DNA of 64,000 nucleotides from Dethiosulfatibacter aminovorans DSM 17477 (GCF_900142005.1 NZ_FQZL01000021.1:1-64000); one strand, 5' to 3'. Shown: positions 26,546 to 35,409, counted from the stretch's first letter. The notes: generated from the letters alone by a model not told the origin. Numbers and translations: made by a program.

Positions 26546-27037
26546 TCACTGTTCAAGCGTCTTGTAAAAAAGCACTGCACTGAAGGATATGACGGCAACA
26601 CCGACTATCCTCACTATGTTGACCACTGCAGCTCTTCCCTTGAACATAAGTATTATTCCTGCTATGAGGCTGAGGCAGGATATTACAAGTTCATACTTGT
26701 TTGAATAGTCATGCTCCCTGATTATGAAGAACATCTTGTAGATACCGAAGGACAGCAGTCCCAGGCCTGATATTATCATTACAAGCTCCGGAAATACCAG
26801 AACAAGTATTCCTATAAGCACTCCCACCAGGAAGAAGGACCTGTCCCTTCCCCAGATTGTGCCTTCAGTATAATATATTCCAAAACCGCAGAATATGGAC
26901 AGCATTACTCCTACTACCCTTATGAGTCCTATCCCTATGAAAGATGGAAAACTTATTAGAAGAAGTCCTACGAGAAAAAGCGACAAACTCACCGTTCTCA
27001 GAACTTTTGAACTCGAATTTATTTCAAACCTTATCAT
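26546..27037 (-). CDS. HdeD-like DUF308 membrane protein
   Basis: A 163-residue protein with six hydrophobic segments in the paired arrangement of DUF308/HdeD proteins (FLVGLLLISFPSFIGIGLIR and similar repeats of GxxLxxxP). HdeD is tied to acid resistance in E. coli, but clostridial relatives are uncharacterised. AGGAGGTATA immediately precedes the ATG. The gene is bounded on both sides by structured repeats: the inverted unit pair downstream and a 121-bp tandem repeat upstream. Confidence 0.78.
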   Translation of the reverse strand: MIRFEINSSSKVLRTVSLSLFLVGLLLISFPSFIGIGLIRVVGVMLSIFCGFGIYYTEGTIWGRDRSFFLVGVLIGILVLVFPELVMIISGLGLLSFGIYKMFFIIREHDYSNKYELVISCLSLIAGIILMFKGRAAVVNIVRIVGVAVISFSAVLFYKTLEQ

Positions 27038-27053
27038 TATACCTCCTAGTTTT

Positions 27054-27306
27054 ATATCACAACACTAGTTGAGTTGATTCATGCGTTATTGTATATATAA
27101 ACGGTTCAATTGTATATCCAATGTTGGATGAATCAGAACGAAACTTGTTGTGGGATAAAACATCATTATTTTAAATATCACAACACTAGTTGAGTTGATT
27201 CATGCGTTATTGTATATATAAACGGTTCAATTGTATATCCAATGTTGGATGAATCAGAACGAAACTTGTTGTGGGATAAAACATCATTATTTTAAATATC
27301 ACAACA
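27054..27306. repeat. 121-bp tandem repeat (two identical copies plus 11 bases)
   Basis: Copies at 27054-27174 and 27175-27295 are identical; a third breaks off after ATATCACAACA. Each folds into a long irregular hairpin: CACAAC / GTTGTG, TGATTCAT / ATGAATCA, TTGGATATA / TATATACAA, with terminal loop sequence around AACGGTTCAATTG. A diverged single copy lies in the opposite orientation at 39353-39465. The array occupies most of the 378-base gap upstream of the RNase H gene; the rest is an AT-rich promoter with TATAAT at 27382-27387. Confidence 0.93.
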
Positions 27307-27415
27307 TATATACCCAATACCATTATATAATAATTTTTACGAAAATGAACGATATTTCGGTTAAAATCAAATTAAATATGCTATAATGTTAAGATAATTT
27401 GATGGTTGTGATCTT

Positions 27416-28207
27416 ATGAAAAGAAATATTGTAAAATTGAAGATGGAAATATTGTCTGGAAACAATAATTATTATACTATAAAAATCAGTGATTGTGAAA
27501 ACAATATTGAAATTGGCTTTGATACGGGTGAAAAGAAACTGGATATGGAGGCTCTGGAGGGCAATTCGGTTTACGATCTGCTGAAAAGGAATCTTTACCA
27601 GTTCAAGAAACTTCTTCACAATAAAAGGCCAAAGACCTATTATCCCGGTTTTATACTTGAATTTTCCATTTGGGATGGAAAGGATACTGCAGCTTTCAAC
27701 GACAGAAGCAATATCATAGTCGTTGACAAGAGAGACGGCAGGGATCATATTTATGTTGCCGAAAAATTCAAGGAAGATATTTGTTCCATATATATTGACG
27801 GAAGCTTCAATGAAGAAAAGAACAAGGGTGCCTATTGTGTAATAATAAACCACAGGGACGGCAGTTATGAACAGATTTACGAAAAGTCGGATGTGACAGG
27901 CAGCAGTCAGATGGAACTGGCCGGAGCCATAGCCGGGCTCAAGAAGGTCGTGGATGAGCGGGAAGTAAGGATAATCACTGATTCACAGTATGTGAGGAAG
28001 GGTCTTACGGAGTGGATAGTAAACTGGAGGCTCAACGACTGGCATACGGCAAACGGCACAAAGGTCAAGAATATTGAGCTTTGGAAGGAGTTTGCCAGCC
28101 TGACGGACAATAGATACATAGAATTTGAATGGGTAAAGGGGCATTCCAACCAGTTTGAAAATACCTTGTGCGACCTTTATGCCAAGGACAAGATGAGGGA
28201 GATGTAA
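27416..28207 (+). CDS. RNase HI with unknown N-terminal extension
   Basis: A 263-residue protein. The C-terminal half (from about residue 120) is RNase H1, with the catalytic acids in IYIDGSF, SSQMELAGA, ITDSQYV and the last Asp in TLCDLYA; the histidine loop is WVKGHSNQFEN. It should cleave RNA in RNA-DNA hybrids. The N-terminal ~115 residues show no recognisable HBD/viroplasmin motif and may be a lineage-specific hybrid-binding or regulatory region. No strong ribosome site is visible before ATG 27416, so the start is uncertain. cinA follows after 5 bases. Confidence 0.87.
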   Translation: MKRNIVKLKMEILSGNNNYYTIKISDCENNIEIGFDTGEKKLDMEALEGNSVYDLLKRNLYQFKKLLHNKRPKTYYPGFILEFSIWDGKDTAAFNDRSNIIVVDKRDGRDHIYVAEKFKEDICSIYIDGSFNEEKNKGAYCVIINHRDGSYEQIYEKSDVTGSSQMELAGAIAGLKKVVDEREVRIITDSQYVRKGLTEWIVNWRLNDWHTANGTKVKNIELWKEFASLTDNRYIEFEWVKGHSNQFENTLCDLYAKDKMREM

Positions 28208-28212
28208 ATAAT

Positions 28213-29454
28213 ATGAATGCAGAAATCTTATGCTTTGGAACAGAAATATTGCACGGAGATATAGCAAATACCAATGCACAGCATATATCGAAGAAGCTTG
28301 CTGAAATAGGAATAAACGTGTTCTACCATTCGGTGGTAGGAGACAATCACAGCAGGATGAGAGAGGCTTTCGAGCTTGCCTTCAGCCGTGCGGACCTAGT
28401 TGTGTGTACGGGAGGGCTTGGACCTACCCAGGACGATATAACGAAGGAAATACTTGCAGCCCACAACAAGGTTGAAATGGTCTACGACGAGGACAGCTTC
28501 AATCATGTGAAGGCTCTTTATGGAAGGCTCAACAGGGAAATGCCCGAAAGCAACATAAGACAGGCCTATTTCCCAAAAGGGTCGAAGATATTGAAAAACA
28601 ACAACGGTACTGCAAATGGCTGCCTCATGGATATTGACGGTAAGGTTGCGGTTTTGATGCCGGGGCCGCCAAGAGAGATGTATCCGATGCTTGAGGAACA
28701 GGTTATTCCCTATCTTATGAAATATTCCGACGGAGTAATATTTGGAAAGAAATTTGTAGTTACCGGACTTGGCGAATCCACTGCAGAAACAATGATCATG
28801 GACCTTATAGAGAACCAGACCAATCCTACAATAGCAACTTTTGCCGGAAAAGGAAGGGTGGTGTTGAGAGTCACTGCGAAGGCGCCTACAAAGGAAGAGG
28901 CGGAGGAGCTCATTAAGCCCATTGAAGATGAGATACTGAAAAGAATGGGTGAAAATGTGTATTCCAATGGATCGGACAATATAGCAGAACATTCTGCCCA
29001 ACTGCTTCTCGAAAACAATCTGACCGTTGCAGTGGCAGAATCCTGTACAGGAGGAGAAGTTTCTTCCAAGCTTATTGACTTCCCCGGGATTTCCTCGGCA
29101 TTCCTTGAAGGCTTTGTAACATACAGCAATGAAGCCAAGATGAGGACTCTCGGAGTGATGGAGCAGACATTGATCGACCATGGTGCAGTTAGTGCTGAAA
29201 CTGCGGAGGAAATGGCCAGAGGAGCCGCCCTTAAGGCTGGTGCAGATATTGGACTTTCCACCACGGGTGTTGCAGGTCCCACAGGAGGAACCGCGGAAAA
29301 GCCTGTAGGCCTGGTTTACATCGGTGTATACTATAATGGCAAGACAGAGGTAAGGAAGTTGAACTATCCCGGACTGAGGGCCACTGTGAGGGAAAGGTCT
29401 GCAAATTCGGTACTTGACCTCATGAACAGGGTAATAAGGAAAAGCTTCAAATAG
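28213..29454 (+). CDS. cinA: CinA-family nicotinamide-nucleotide amidohydrolase
   Basis: A 413-residue two-domain CinA protein. The N-terminal molybdopterin-binding-like (COG1058) domain has CFGTEILHGDIANTN and VCTGGLGPTQDD. The C-terminal PncC domain has AVAESCTGGEVSSKLIDFPG and STTGVAGPTGGT. The C-terminal part deamidates NMN in pyridine-nucleotide recycling, and the N-terminal part is an ADP-ribose pyrophosphatase in studied cases. Start 28213 is chosen because it follows GGGAGATG and the RNase H stop. Probably cotranscribed with the RNase H gene. Confidence 0.94.
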   Translation: MNAEILCFGTEILHGDIANTNAQHISKKLAEIGINVFYHSVVGDNHSRMREAFELAFSRADLVVCTGGLGPTQDDITKEILAAHNKVEMVYDEDSFNHVKALYGRLNREMPESNIRQAYFPKGSKILKNNNGTANGCLMDIDGKVAVLMPGPPREMYPMLEEQVIPYLMKYSDGVIFGKKFVVTGLGESTAETMIMDLIENQTNPTIATFAGKGRVVLRVTAKAPTKEEAEELIKPIEDEILKRMGENVYSNGSDNIAEHSAQLLLENNLTVAVAESCTGGEVSSKLIDFPGISSAFLEGFVTYSNEAKMRTLGVMEQTLIDHGAVSAETAEEMARGAALKAGADIGLSTTGVAGPTGGTAEKPVGLVYIGVYYNGKTEVRKLNYPGLRATVRERSANSVLDLMNRVIRKSFK

Positions 29455-29468
29455 GCAAGAGGTGTGTT

Positions 29469-30194
29469 ATGGAAATTAAGATTCTGGTTGTGGATGACAG
29501 TCTCCAGCAGGTGAGAAAGATAATTGAATCAATAGAACAATATTTCAAGAATCTTGACGATATATCATATACGGCGGACAGGGCAAGAAAGAGTTCCGAT
29601 GCCCTGGATTTACTTGCCGGTAATGAATATGACATTGTATTTCTTGATGTGGATATAGATGAATTGAACGGAGTGGATATTGCAAAAAGGATAAGAATGA
29701 AGAACGATAACACTGAAATAATCTTTGTCACTGCATATCCTGACTTTTCCATCAAGGCCTATGAGGTATTTGCCCTCAATTATCTGTTGAAGCCCATAGA
29801 CAATGCGGTCTTTAACAAGACGATGAACAAGGCTGTTGAAAACATAAGGAATAAGGCTATTGCAAGCAAGTTGAAATTCATAGAGGTCGTAATGAGGTCG
29901 GAAAGCAGAAGGCTTTACTATGACGACATACTGTGTTTTGAAAAGAATGGCAAGTGTGTGAAAATCCACCTTGTTGATGGAACGACCGTCGAGCCCAGGG
30001 CAACACTGAATGAATTCGAAGAAAAAACAGGGAGCAAATATTTCCTGAGATGCCACAGGGGATTTCTGGTGAACACAATGAAGATTGAAAAATATGCATA
30101 TGATGAACTTCACCTTAGGAACAGCGATATTATAATTCCTGTAGGGAGGAAGTTCAAGGATAGGGTTGACAGGACCATTAAAAACATGATTTAG
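29469..30194 (+). CDS. agrA: AgrA-like LytTR response regulator
   Basis: A 241-residue response regulator with a receiver domain (VVDDSLQ, phospho-acceptor in FLDVDIDELNG near residue 59, lysine in LLKPIDN near 106) and a C-terminal LytTR DNA-binding domain (residues about 140-241, with FLRCHRGFLVNT). This is the AgrA/ComE architecture. It lies 14 bases after cinA and upstream of agrB, agrC and agrD. A pair of 9-bp direct repeats with 12-bp spacing upstream of agrB is its expected target, giving the positive feedback loop of Agr systems. Confidence 0.88.
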   Translation: MEIKILVVDDSLQQVRKIIESIEQYFKNLDDISYTADRARKSSDALDLLAGNEYDIVFLDVDIDELNGVDIAKRIRMKNDNTEIIFVTAYPDFSIKAYEVFALNYLLKPIDNAVFNKTMNKAVENIRNKAIASKLKFIEVVMRSESRRLYYDDILCFEKNGKCVKIHLVDGTTVEPRATLNEFEEKTGSKYFLRCHRGFLVNTMKIEKYAYDELHLRNSDIIIPVGRKFKDRVDRTIKNMI

Positions 30195-30230
30195 TGAAAA
30201 AACCAGAATAAAAAATAGTCATTTTCCGTT

Positions 30231-30260
30231 GTTTAGGCCGTTTAAACTGTCGTTTAGGCC
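30231..30260 (+). promoter_or_regulatory. Candidate AgrA/LytTR binding site
   Basis: GTTTAGGCC occurs at 30231-30239 and again at 30252-30260. Two 9-bp direct repeats separated by exactly 12 bp are the classical AgrA/LytTR operator geometry. The second repeat ends 7 bases before the -35 box of the agrB promoter. Confidence 0.85.
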
Positions 30261-30267
30261 AAGACCC

Positions 30268-30296
30268 TTGCCAAGGTATTTGTTTGATGATATAGT
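30268..30296 (+). promoter_or_regulatory. P2-like promoter of agrBCD
   Basis: TTGCCA (30268-30273), a 17-base spacer and TATAGT (30291-30296). The -35 is weak, as expected for a promoter needing the activator bound just upstream. Confidence 0.75.
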
Positions 30297-30309
30297 CTAG
30301 ACAAGCATA

Positions 30310-30400
30310 AATGCGGTACAGAAAAATGCTAAAGGGATGCTGTGCCGTTGATTCAGGGATAAAAAAACACCTCAAAAAATGTATTGAAGTGTTTTTTTAT
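30310..30400 (+). other. Structured leader with terminator ahead of agrB
   Basis: Between promoter and agrB lie a hairpin CGGTACAG / CTGTGCCG (about 30313-30348) and a second stem AAAAAACAC-C-TCAA / TTGA-A-GTGTTTTTT (30361-30398) ending in a T-run. The latter looks like an intrinsic terminator inside the agrB leader. It could attenuate agrBCD, or end transcripts coming from agrA. Confidence 0.6.
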
Positions 30401-30445
30401 GGAGGATTAGTGAATGTTGATTTATTAAGAGATGAGGGGGATGAA

Positions 30446-31021
30446 ATGAGGAAAACAAGCTACAGGATAGCGGATTATTTCATAGAAAATGATTTTGCCG
30501 ACAAAGGTGACTACAGCAGGATTGTATTTGGCATGGAAGTGCTAAAGACTGCCGTAGTACAGCTTACAGTTGTTTCCATTGCGGGGTTGGTCTTTGGAGA
30601 CATACTACTGGCATTGTTATTCTTCATAGGATTCGGATTCACAAGGACATTTGCAGGGGGATTCCACATGGATACCTTGCTTAAATGTACGACAATTACC
30701 TTGGGGTTCCTTCTTGTTTCCATGTTCGTTTCCGAATACACATATTATTTCGGAGAAGTGCATGTTATCAATACATTGCTGATAATGGTTTCACTGGCCG
30801 TATATTCAAGGTTTGCTCCTGTGGAGAACCATAACAGAAGCTTGAGCAGTGATGAGAAAAGCAAGTTCAAGGGACAGACCATGATGATAGTGATCATTAT
30901 GTATGTACTTATCGTCGGCGAACTCCTGTTTGTTGCAGAATATGACAACTATGCAACTGCGGTCAACATGGGGATGACATTTGAGGCTTTTACTCTTCTC
31001 CCCCTTAATATTGGGAAATAG
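30446..31021 (+). CDS. agrB: AgrB-like peptide-processing membrane protease
   Basis: A 191-residue membrane protein with about five to six hydrophobic segments. The catalytic pair of AgrB is present: GGFHMDTLLKC, with His and Cys seven residues apart. It should cut the AgrD precursor and form the thiolactone or lactone autoinducer. Start 30446 (MRKTSYRIADYF) is chosen because GAGGGGG lies 6 bases upstream and the length then matches the family (about 190); the longer frame from 30311 runs through a terminator-like leader and is rejected. Confidence 0.9.
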   Translation: MRKTSYRIADYFIENDFADKGDYSRIVFGMEVLKTAVVQLTVVSIAGLVFGDILLALLFFIGFGFTRTFAGGFHMDTLLKCTTITLGFLLVSMFVSEYTYYFGEVHVINTLLIMVSLAVYSRFAPVENHNRSLSSDEKSKFKGQTMMIVIIMYVLIVGELLFVAEYDNYATAVNMGMTFEAFTLLPLNIGK

Positions 31022-31120
31022 AATGAAGATGCGGTCGTTTCACATGCTATTCATGTTGATATGCCCGCTTTTTTGATATATAATGCTTGTTGATTGATTA
31101 ATTTTTGGAGGTATTTATTA

Positions 31121-32419
31121 ATGTCAATTGGCGAGTTCATACTGGAGTTTTCAACCAGTTTATTTGATTTGGCGGTAATTTTCTTTCTGGCCACGAGGGG
31201 TCTGGAAAAGAGGAACAAAAACAGCCTGGTGGATATATCAGGAGTGGTGTTGTTCACCTTGCTTATGGTTATGATGAATCATTATCTTGGACATACAAGT
31301 TTGATGGCGACAGTGGTACCTGTCTTCGGAATATTCATTGTTGCAAGATATTCGTACTGCGTCAGGGTTTTGAGGTTTTTGGGATCATTTGTATTGTTTG
31401 TTGCCTTTATCGCGATAGGCGAATTTATTGTAATTGCATTCCTGACAAATTATTTTAGCCTGGAACCCAGTGTGTTGATGGATTACAACATATACAGGAT
31501 ATACTACGGCATACTTAGCAAGACCTATCTGATCATACCGGTTTACTTTACAGGAAAATTCCTGACCAGGGAAAAGATTGATTTTTCCCCTTCTGTAATG
31601 ATGGCTGTAGCAATACTTTCTATAAATTTCATAGTAGGAATGCTGGGATTGAAGCTTTACAACGAGAACCTGAACCTGACAGGAAGCGGTACAAACTACC
31701 TGATGACAATGCTATTGTGCATGGCCCTTCTGAGTGCCTTTCTTATCTTTTACACGAGGCATGTCCTAAGTGTCGAAAGAAAGACTCTTGTCATGGAGGC
31801 TTCAGAGAAGGAATATAAAAACATGGCGGAATATATGGGCGAGATTGAGAATCTCTACAATGATCTGAGGTCCCAGAGGCACGACTATGTCAACCATGTG
31901 GAAACCATAAAGGGACTCATAGACAACGATGATGTGGACAAGGCAGGAAACTATGCAGGAGACATAATAAATGCGGAAGCGGTGGAGAGTAAAAGGCTCA
32001 GCATAAGCAACAGTCTGGTCAATTCCATAATCGGTTATAAGAAAAGAAAAGCCGAGGAGATGGATATACAGTTGGACTATGATGTCAAGTTGCCTGCAAG
32101 CCTTGAAATAAAGGACATAGATATGACCATCATGCTCAGCAATGCCATCGACAATGCTATAGAAGCTTGCGAAAAGATAGAAGACAACAGATATATAGAC
32201 ATATATATGAACTATGCTCTTGGAAAGGTCAAGATGAATATCAAGAACTCCTTCGGCGGCAAGGTGGTAAGAGAAGGGGAAAAACTTGCCACCAGAAAGA
32301 TGGACAAGAAAAGTCACGGCCTGGGACTTGCCAACATAAGAAGGGTCGTGGACAAATACGAAGGCATCATGGAAATCAAGCAGGAAGGGAATGTATTTGA
32401 TTTGGAGATTATGATATAA
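31121..32419 (+). CDS. agrC: AgrC-like sensor histidine kinase
   Basis: A 432-residue kinase. Six to seven hydrophobic segments fill residues 1-215. Then come a helical region with the candidate phospho-histidine (RSQRHDYVNHVETIKGL) and a C-terminal GHKL ATPase (NAIDNAIEACEK, HGLGLANIRRVVDKY). This matches the AgrC/HPK10 family, which senses cyclic peptides. Start 31121 follows TTTGGAGG; the upstream in-frame codon at 31094 has no ribosome site. It lies between agrB and agrD and should signal to the agrA product. Confidence 0.9.
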   Translation: MSIGEFILEFSTSLFDLAVIFFLATRGLEKRNKNSLVDISGVVLFTLLMVMMNHYLGHTSLMATVVPVFGIFIVARYSYCVRVLRFLGSFVLFVAFIAIGEFIVIAFLTNYFSLEPSVLMDYNIYRIYYGILSKTYLIIPVYFTGKFLTREKIDFSPSVMMAVAILSINFIVGMLGLKLYNENLNLTGSGTNYLMTMLLCMALLSAFLIFYTRHVLSVERKTLVMEASEKEYKNMAEYMGEIENLYNDLRSQRHDYVNHVETIKGLIDNDDVDKAGNYAGDIINAEAVESKRLSISNSLVNSIIGYKKRKAEEMDIQLDYDVKLPASLEIKDIDMTIMLSNAIDNAIEACEKIEDNRYIDIYMNYALGKVKMNIKNSFGGKVVREGEKLATRKMDKKSHGLGLANIRRVVDKYEGIMEIKQEGNVFDLEIMI

Positions 32420-32457
32420 ACGCCAAGTTTATATAAATATGATTCGGGAGGATTGCC

Positions 32458-32586
32458 ATGAAAGTATTTAAAAAGATCAAAAGGAACATGAATCTGGGGG
32501 TTTTGATGCTGATTCTAGTGGTAGCTGAAAGGGCCGCAAGCAGCTGTAGTGTTTTGGGGATTTATCAGCCTAAACTGGAAGACTAG
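32458..32586 (+). CDS. agrD: AgrD-like cyclic lactone autoinducer precursor
   Basis: A 42-residue precursor. The basic/amphipathic leader (MKVFKKIKRNMNLGVLMLIL) is followed by the core region AERAASSCSVLGIYQPKLED. The cysteine of SSCSVLGIY is the expected ring-closing residue, and YQPK is the conserved start of the AgrD C-terminal recognition tail. GGGAGGATTGCC precedes the ATG. The gene follows agrC by 38 bases instead of lying between agrB and agrC as in staphylococci. The mature peptide is probably a thiolactone built from the residues around SSCSVLGIY. Confidence 0.92.
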   Translation: MKVFKKIKRNMNLGVLMLILVVAERAASSCSVLGIYQPKLED

Positions 32587-32607
32587 TAATGAATTGAATC
32601 AAGAAGA

Positions 32608-32656
32608 TAAAAAAGTGCTTTGTACGGAACTTTCGCAAGGCATTTTTTGTTTTTTG
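32608..32656 (+). terminator. Terminator after agrD
   Basis: AAAAAA-G-TGCTTTG / CAAGGCATTTTTT imperfect stem followed by GTTTTTTG, 22 bases past the agrD stop. Confidence 0.75.
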
Positions 32657-32784
32657 AATAATGCATAATAGCTGACAGAGATGTTTGTTAACCAATTTTA
32701 ATAATTATGAATGAGTTTTTGCTTTAATGGGTACATAAATTAAGGTACAATATAATTAGTCGGGAATAAGGAGGTAGAGCAGAC

Positions 32785-34188
32785 GTGAGTCTGCGAGACA
32801 ATATGAGTAATACGATGAAAATAATAATAGCAGTGGTGGCCGTAGTGGTCATTGGCGGGGGAATCTTTTTCTTTGCAGGACAGAACCCAATGGCGGACAT
32901 GACAACCTTTGAGAAGATTGAAACTTCAATGAAGAAGCAGGTGGAGATCAAGAAGGCTGATGTGGACATGAATATAGACCTGGAATTTGAAATTGACGAA
33001 ACGGCACAAAATCCAAATTTGGATATCCTAAAACTCGTTAACGATATAGAGTTTAGCTATGACATAAAGCAGGATATCTCTGATATGGAGAATTTCTTCA
33101 TGGAAGGACTTTTTTCTGTCGTTTATCAGGGAGAATCGGCATTTGACGTAGATTTCTTCATGGACGGAGAAAAGATGGTTTTTGGAATGCCTACATTGAT
33201 TGACCAGCCTTTCTTCATGACATATGAAGGATATGCAAGGCTTTTGGACCAAGCTATGAGTATGAACGGTACTACGGAAGCTCCTCAGTTCGACTTCGAC
33301 ATGAAAAGGATAATGAAGGACTCCGTAGAGTTTTCTGAGGATTTCTACTCCATCGAAGGAATTGAGGGAGCCGAAAATTTCGATGAGGAAAAGTACAGGA
33401 CCATGATAGAGACAGGTCTTGAAGGGCTTCTTGTGGAGACTGAAGCCTTTGATGTGGAAGTTGACAGGGATGGAGAAAAATCAACAGTGAAATGCGACGG
33501 ATATCTGCTTTCATTCAACGAGACACAGTTCATAGATTTCGCTCTTCCCCTGCTTGAAGAGGCAAAGACGGATCCTGCTCTAAAGGCCATAATAATTGCA
33601 AAGACGCAGGAATATCTTGACTTCACCATGAATATTTATGGTGAGGACTTCTTCAATCAGCCGGGCATGGAAGACCCATATGAAGAATTCAATCAGATTG
33701 TAGAGGACCTGAGAACCAACTATGAAAGCGGAATTGAGGAGATGATTGGACAGTTGACTGCCCAGAGGGAAAGATCCGACAAGGAGACCTTCATGGTTGT
33801 CAACAAGATGGGAATAGACAAGGACGGAAATATGATATACTGGGACATGTCACTGGACCTATTCATGGATGCGCTGAAGGAACTTGAAGAATCTGAAATT
33901 GCGTCTGAGTATTCATCAACTGATGATATTGAAGGTGTAACCAAGTTCAATGTATCCATAGAATATGTCATCAACTCAATAAACGAGGACCTGACATTCA
34001 CGGATTACTCCACTATCGAGGAAACCGGTATAGATATCGTGGCTCTGGCGGAAAATCCTGAATCGGCTGAAACACAGCAGGTTGGAATGCAGATAATGGG
34101 TGCATTCATGCAGGAAATGGGAACAAATCCACTTTTCCAGGCATTGTCACAGATGATGATGCAGGCTACGCCTGAACCAATGTATTAA
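32785..34188 (+). CDS. Membrane-anchored extracytoplasmic protein, unknown
   Basis: A 467-residue protein with one N-terminal membrane anchor (MKIIIAVVAVVVIGGGIFFF) and a long acidic exterior part rich in Met, Phe, Asp and Glu. No lipobox or catalytic motif is visible. It resembles the large uncharacterised DUF6583-like proteins that accompany exporters, but this match is from memory of general pattern and is weak. Translation likely begins at GTG 32785, with AGGAGG 10 bases upstream. ABC-2 transporter genes follow after only 6 bases, so it is probably an accessory or substrate-side protein of that exporter. Confidence 0.65.
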   Translation: MSLRDNMSNTMKIIIAVVAVVVIGGGIFFFAGQNPMADMTTFEKIETSMKKQVEIKKADVDMNIDLEFEIDETAQNPNLDILKLVNDIEFSYDIKQDISDMENFFMEGLFSVVYQGESAFDVDFFMDGEKMVFGMPTLIDQPFFMTYEGYARLLDQAMSMNGTTEAPQFDFDMKRIMKDSVEFSEDFYSIEGIEGAENFDEEKYRTMIETGLEGLLVETEAFDVEVDRDGEKSTVKCDGYLLSFNETQFIDFALPLLEEAKTDPALKAIIIAKTQEYLDFTMNIYGEDFFNQPGMEDPYEEFNQIVEDLRTNYESGIEEMIGQLTAQRERSDKETFMVVNKMGIDKDGNMIYWDMSLDLFMDALKELEESEIASEYSSTDDIEGVTKFNVSIEYVINSINEDLTFTDYSTIEETGIDIVALAENPESAETQQVGMQIMGAFMQEMGTNPLFQALSQMMMQATPEPMY

Positions 34189-34194
34189 CGGTAT

Positions 34195-35409
34195 ATGAAA
34201 GGCTGTGTATTTCTACTACGTTTCAATCTAAGGACCATAGTCACCGACTACAGGAAGATTGCAGTAATCTTTCTTCTTCCTTTATTGATATTGGCAGGTT
34301 CAGGTCTGGTGTTCGACAGTGGAGACAGTATAGATAACCCGACAGAAAAGATAAGACTAGGAATTGTCGACCTTGAGAGATCACCTGACAGTACAATGCT
34401 GCTCGGAACCATAACCGGAGAAGAGACAATTTCCAATATGATGGAGTTTGAATCAATGGAGGAGGAGAAGGCAGCTGAGAAGCTGAAACACAATGAAATA
34501 ACGGCATATATTGTAATCCCGGAGAATTTTTCTACGGGATTACTTAATATGGAAAATCCGCCCCTGAAGCTCTACAGCAATGGAGAGAACTTATTCGAAT
34601 TCCTTATAGTCAAGAAGACTGTAGAAGGATTTGCCAAGTACGTGAATCAAGTGGAAATATGCACTTCGGCAGAATACATGTCCCTTAGAGATATGGGATA
34701 TTCCATGAAAGAGGCGACGGAGATTAATGATAGAATATCATACAGCTTGATTTTCAAGACACTGGGAAGAAAATCCATGTTCGAAACTTCTCCGGTATAC
34801 AATTTTCCGTCTGTTTCATCCTTCATATATCATGGAGTGTCCATATTGATACTTCTGCTTTTCTTTACTACAACCTTTTCGGCACTGGACTCCATGGAGG
34901 ACAGGGATTCGGGAATAACGACGAAAACCAGGATGGCAGGAGTACCCATGTATTCATGCATGTTTTCGAAATCTTTGGCCTATGGGATTTTCAATACATT
35001 TTCTACAGTTGCCATACTTTTTGCATTTGCAAATTTTTCGGGAATGGAACCGGCATGGCTTGAATTGACTTTTTTCATTCTGGGAGCATCGTTCATGTTG
35101 AACTCCTTCTGGATGGCAGCGGGATTTGCAGTTGGGGACAAGGACAGCTTTACAAGCATATCATCAGTATTCAATGTAGTTATAGCCTTTGCGGGAGGAA
35201 CCTTCTTCCCGGTAGTGCTGCTTCCCTATGAAACCAGCCGGATAGCCCTATATTCTCCAAATCTGATAATATCGAAAAATGTTGTGAATATAATGTACGG
35301 CAATGCTTCATTTCATGGAGTCTTGACTGCCTTCGCAGGGTGCGCAATATTGGGGATGCTGTTTCTCAAGATTGCAGAACTTCTTGCTGGAAGGAGGGAT
35401 GCATCTTGA
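34195..35409 (+). CDS. ABC-2 type exporter permease 1
   Basis: A 404-residue ABC-2 permease of the YhgE/DrrB-like type. One N-terminal membrane segment is followed by a long extracytoplasmic domain (residues about 40-210) and five to six C-terminal membrane segments (VSILILLLFFTTTFSALDSM, AGGTFFPVVLLPYE). The ribosome site before ATG 34195 is weak, so it may be translated by coupling to the gene 6 bases upstream. It ends by overlapping the start of the second permease (TTGA). Cargo unknown: such exporters carry lipids, drugs or peptides. Confidence 0.88.
   Translation: MKGCVFLLRFNLRTIVTDYRKIAVIFLLPLLILAGSGLVFDSGDSIDNPTEKIRLGIVDLERSPDSTMLLGTITGEETISNMMEFESMEEEKAAEKLKHNEITAYIVIPENFSTGLLNMENPPLKLYSNGENLFEFLIVKKTVEGFAKYVNQVEICTSAEYMSLRDMGYSMKEATEINDRISYSLIFKTLGRKSMFETSPVYNFPSVSSFIYHGVSILILLLFFTTTFSALDSMEDRDSGITTKTRMAGVPMYSCMFSKSLAYGIFNTFSTVAILFAFANFSGMEPAWLELTFFILGASFMLNSFWMAAGFAVGDKDSFTSISSVFNVVIAFAGGTFFPVVLLPYETSRIALYSPNLIISKNVVNIMYGNASFHGVLTAFAGCAILGMLFLKIAELLAGRRDAS

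Noticed and set aside
27054..27306. CRISPR array
   Set aside because: Two long identical units without spacers, and no cas genes nearby. It is a structured tandem repeat.
28396..29282. Long open frames antisense to cinA (261 and 190 codons)
   Set aside because: They are shadows of a clearly coding gene on the plus strand, with no ribosome site or family match. The same applies to long antisense frames over leuA, argG and recD2.
30311..30445. Longer agrB frame from 30311
   Set aside because: It would translate through the leader hairpins and terminator; AgrB proteins are about 190 residues, as obtained from the start at 30446.
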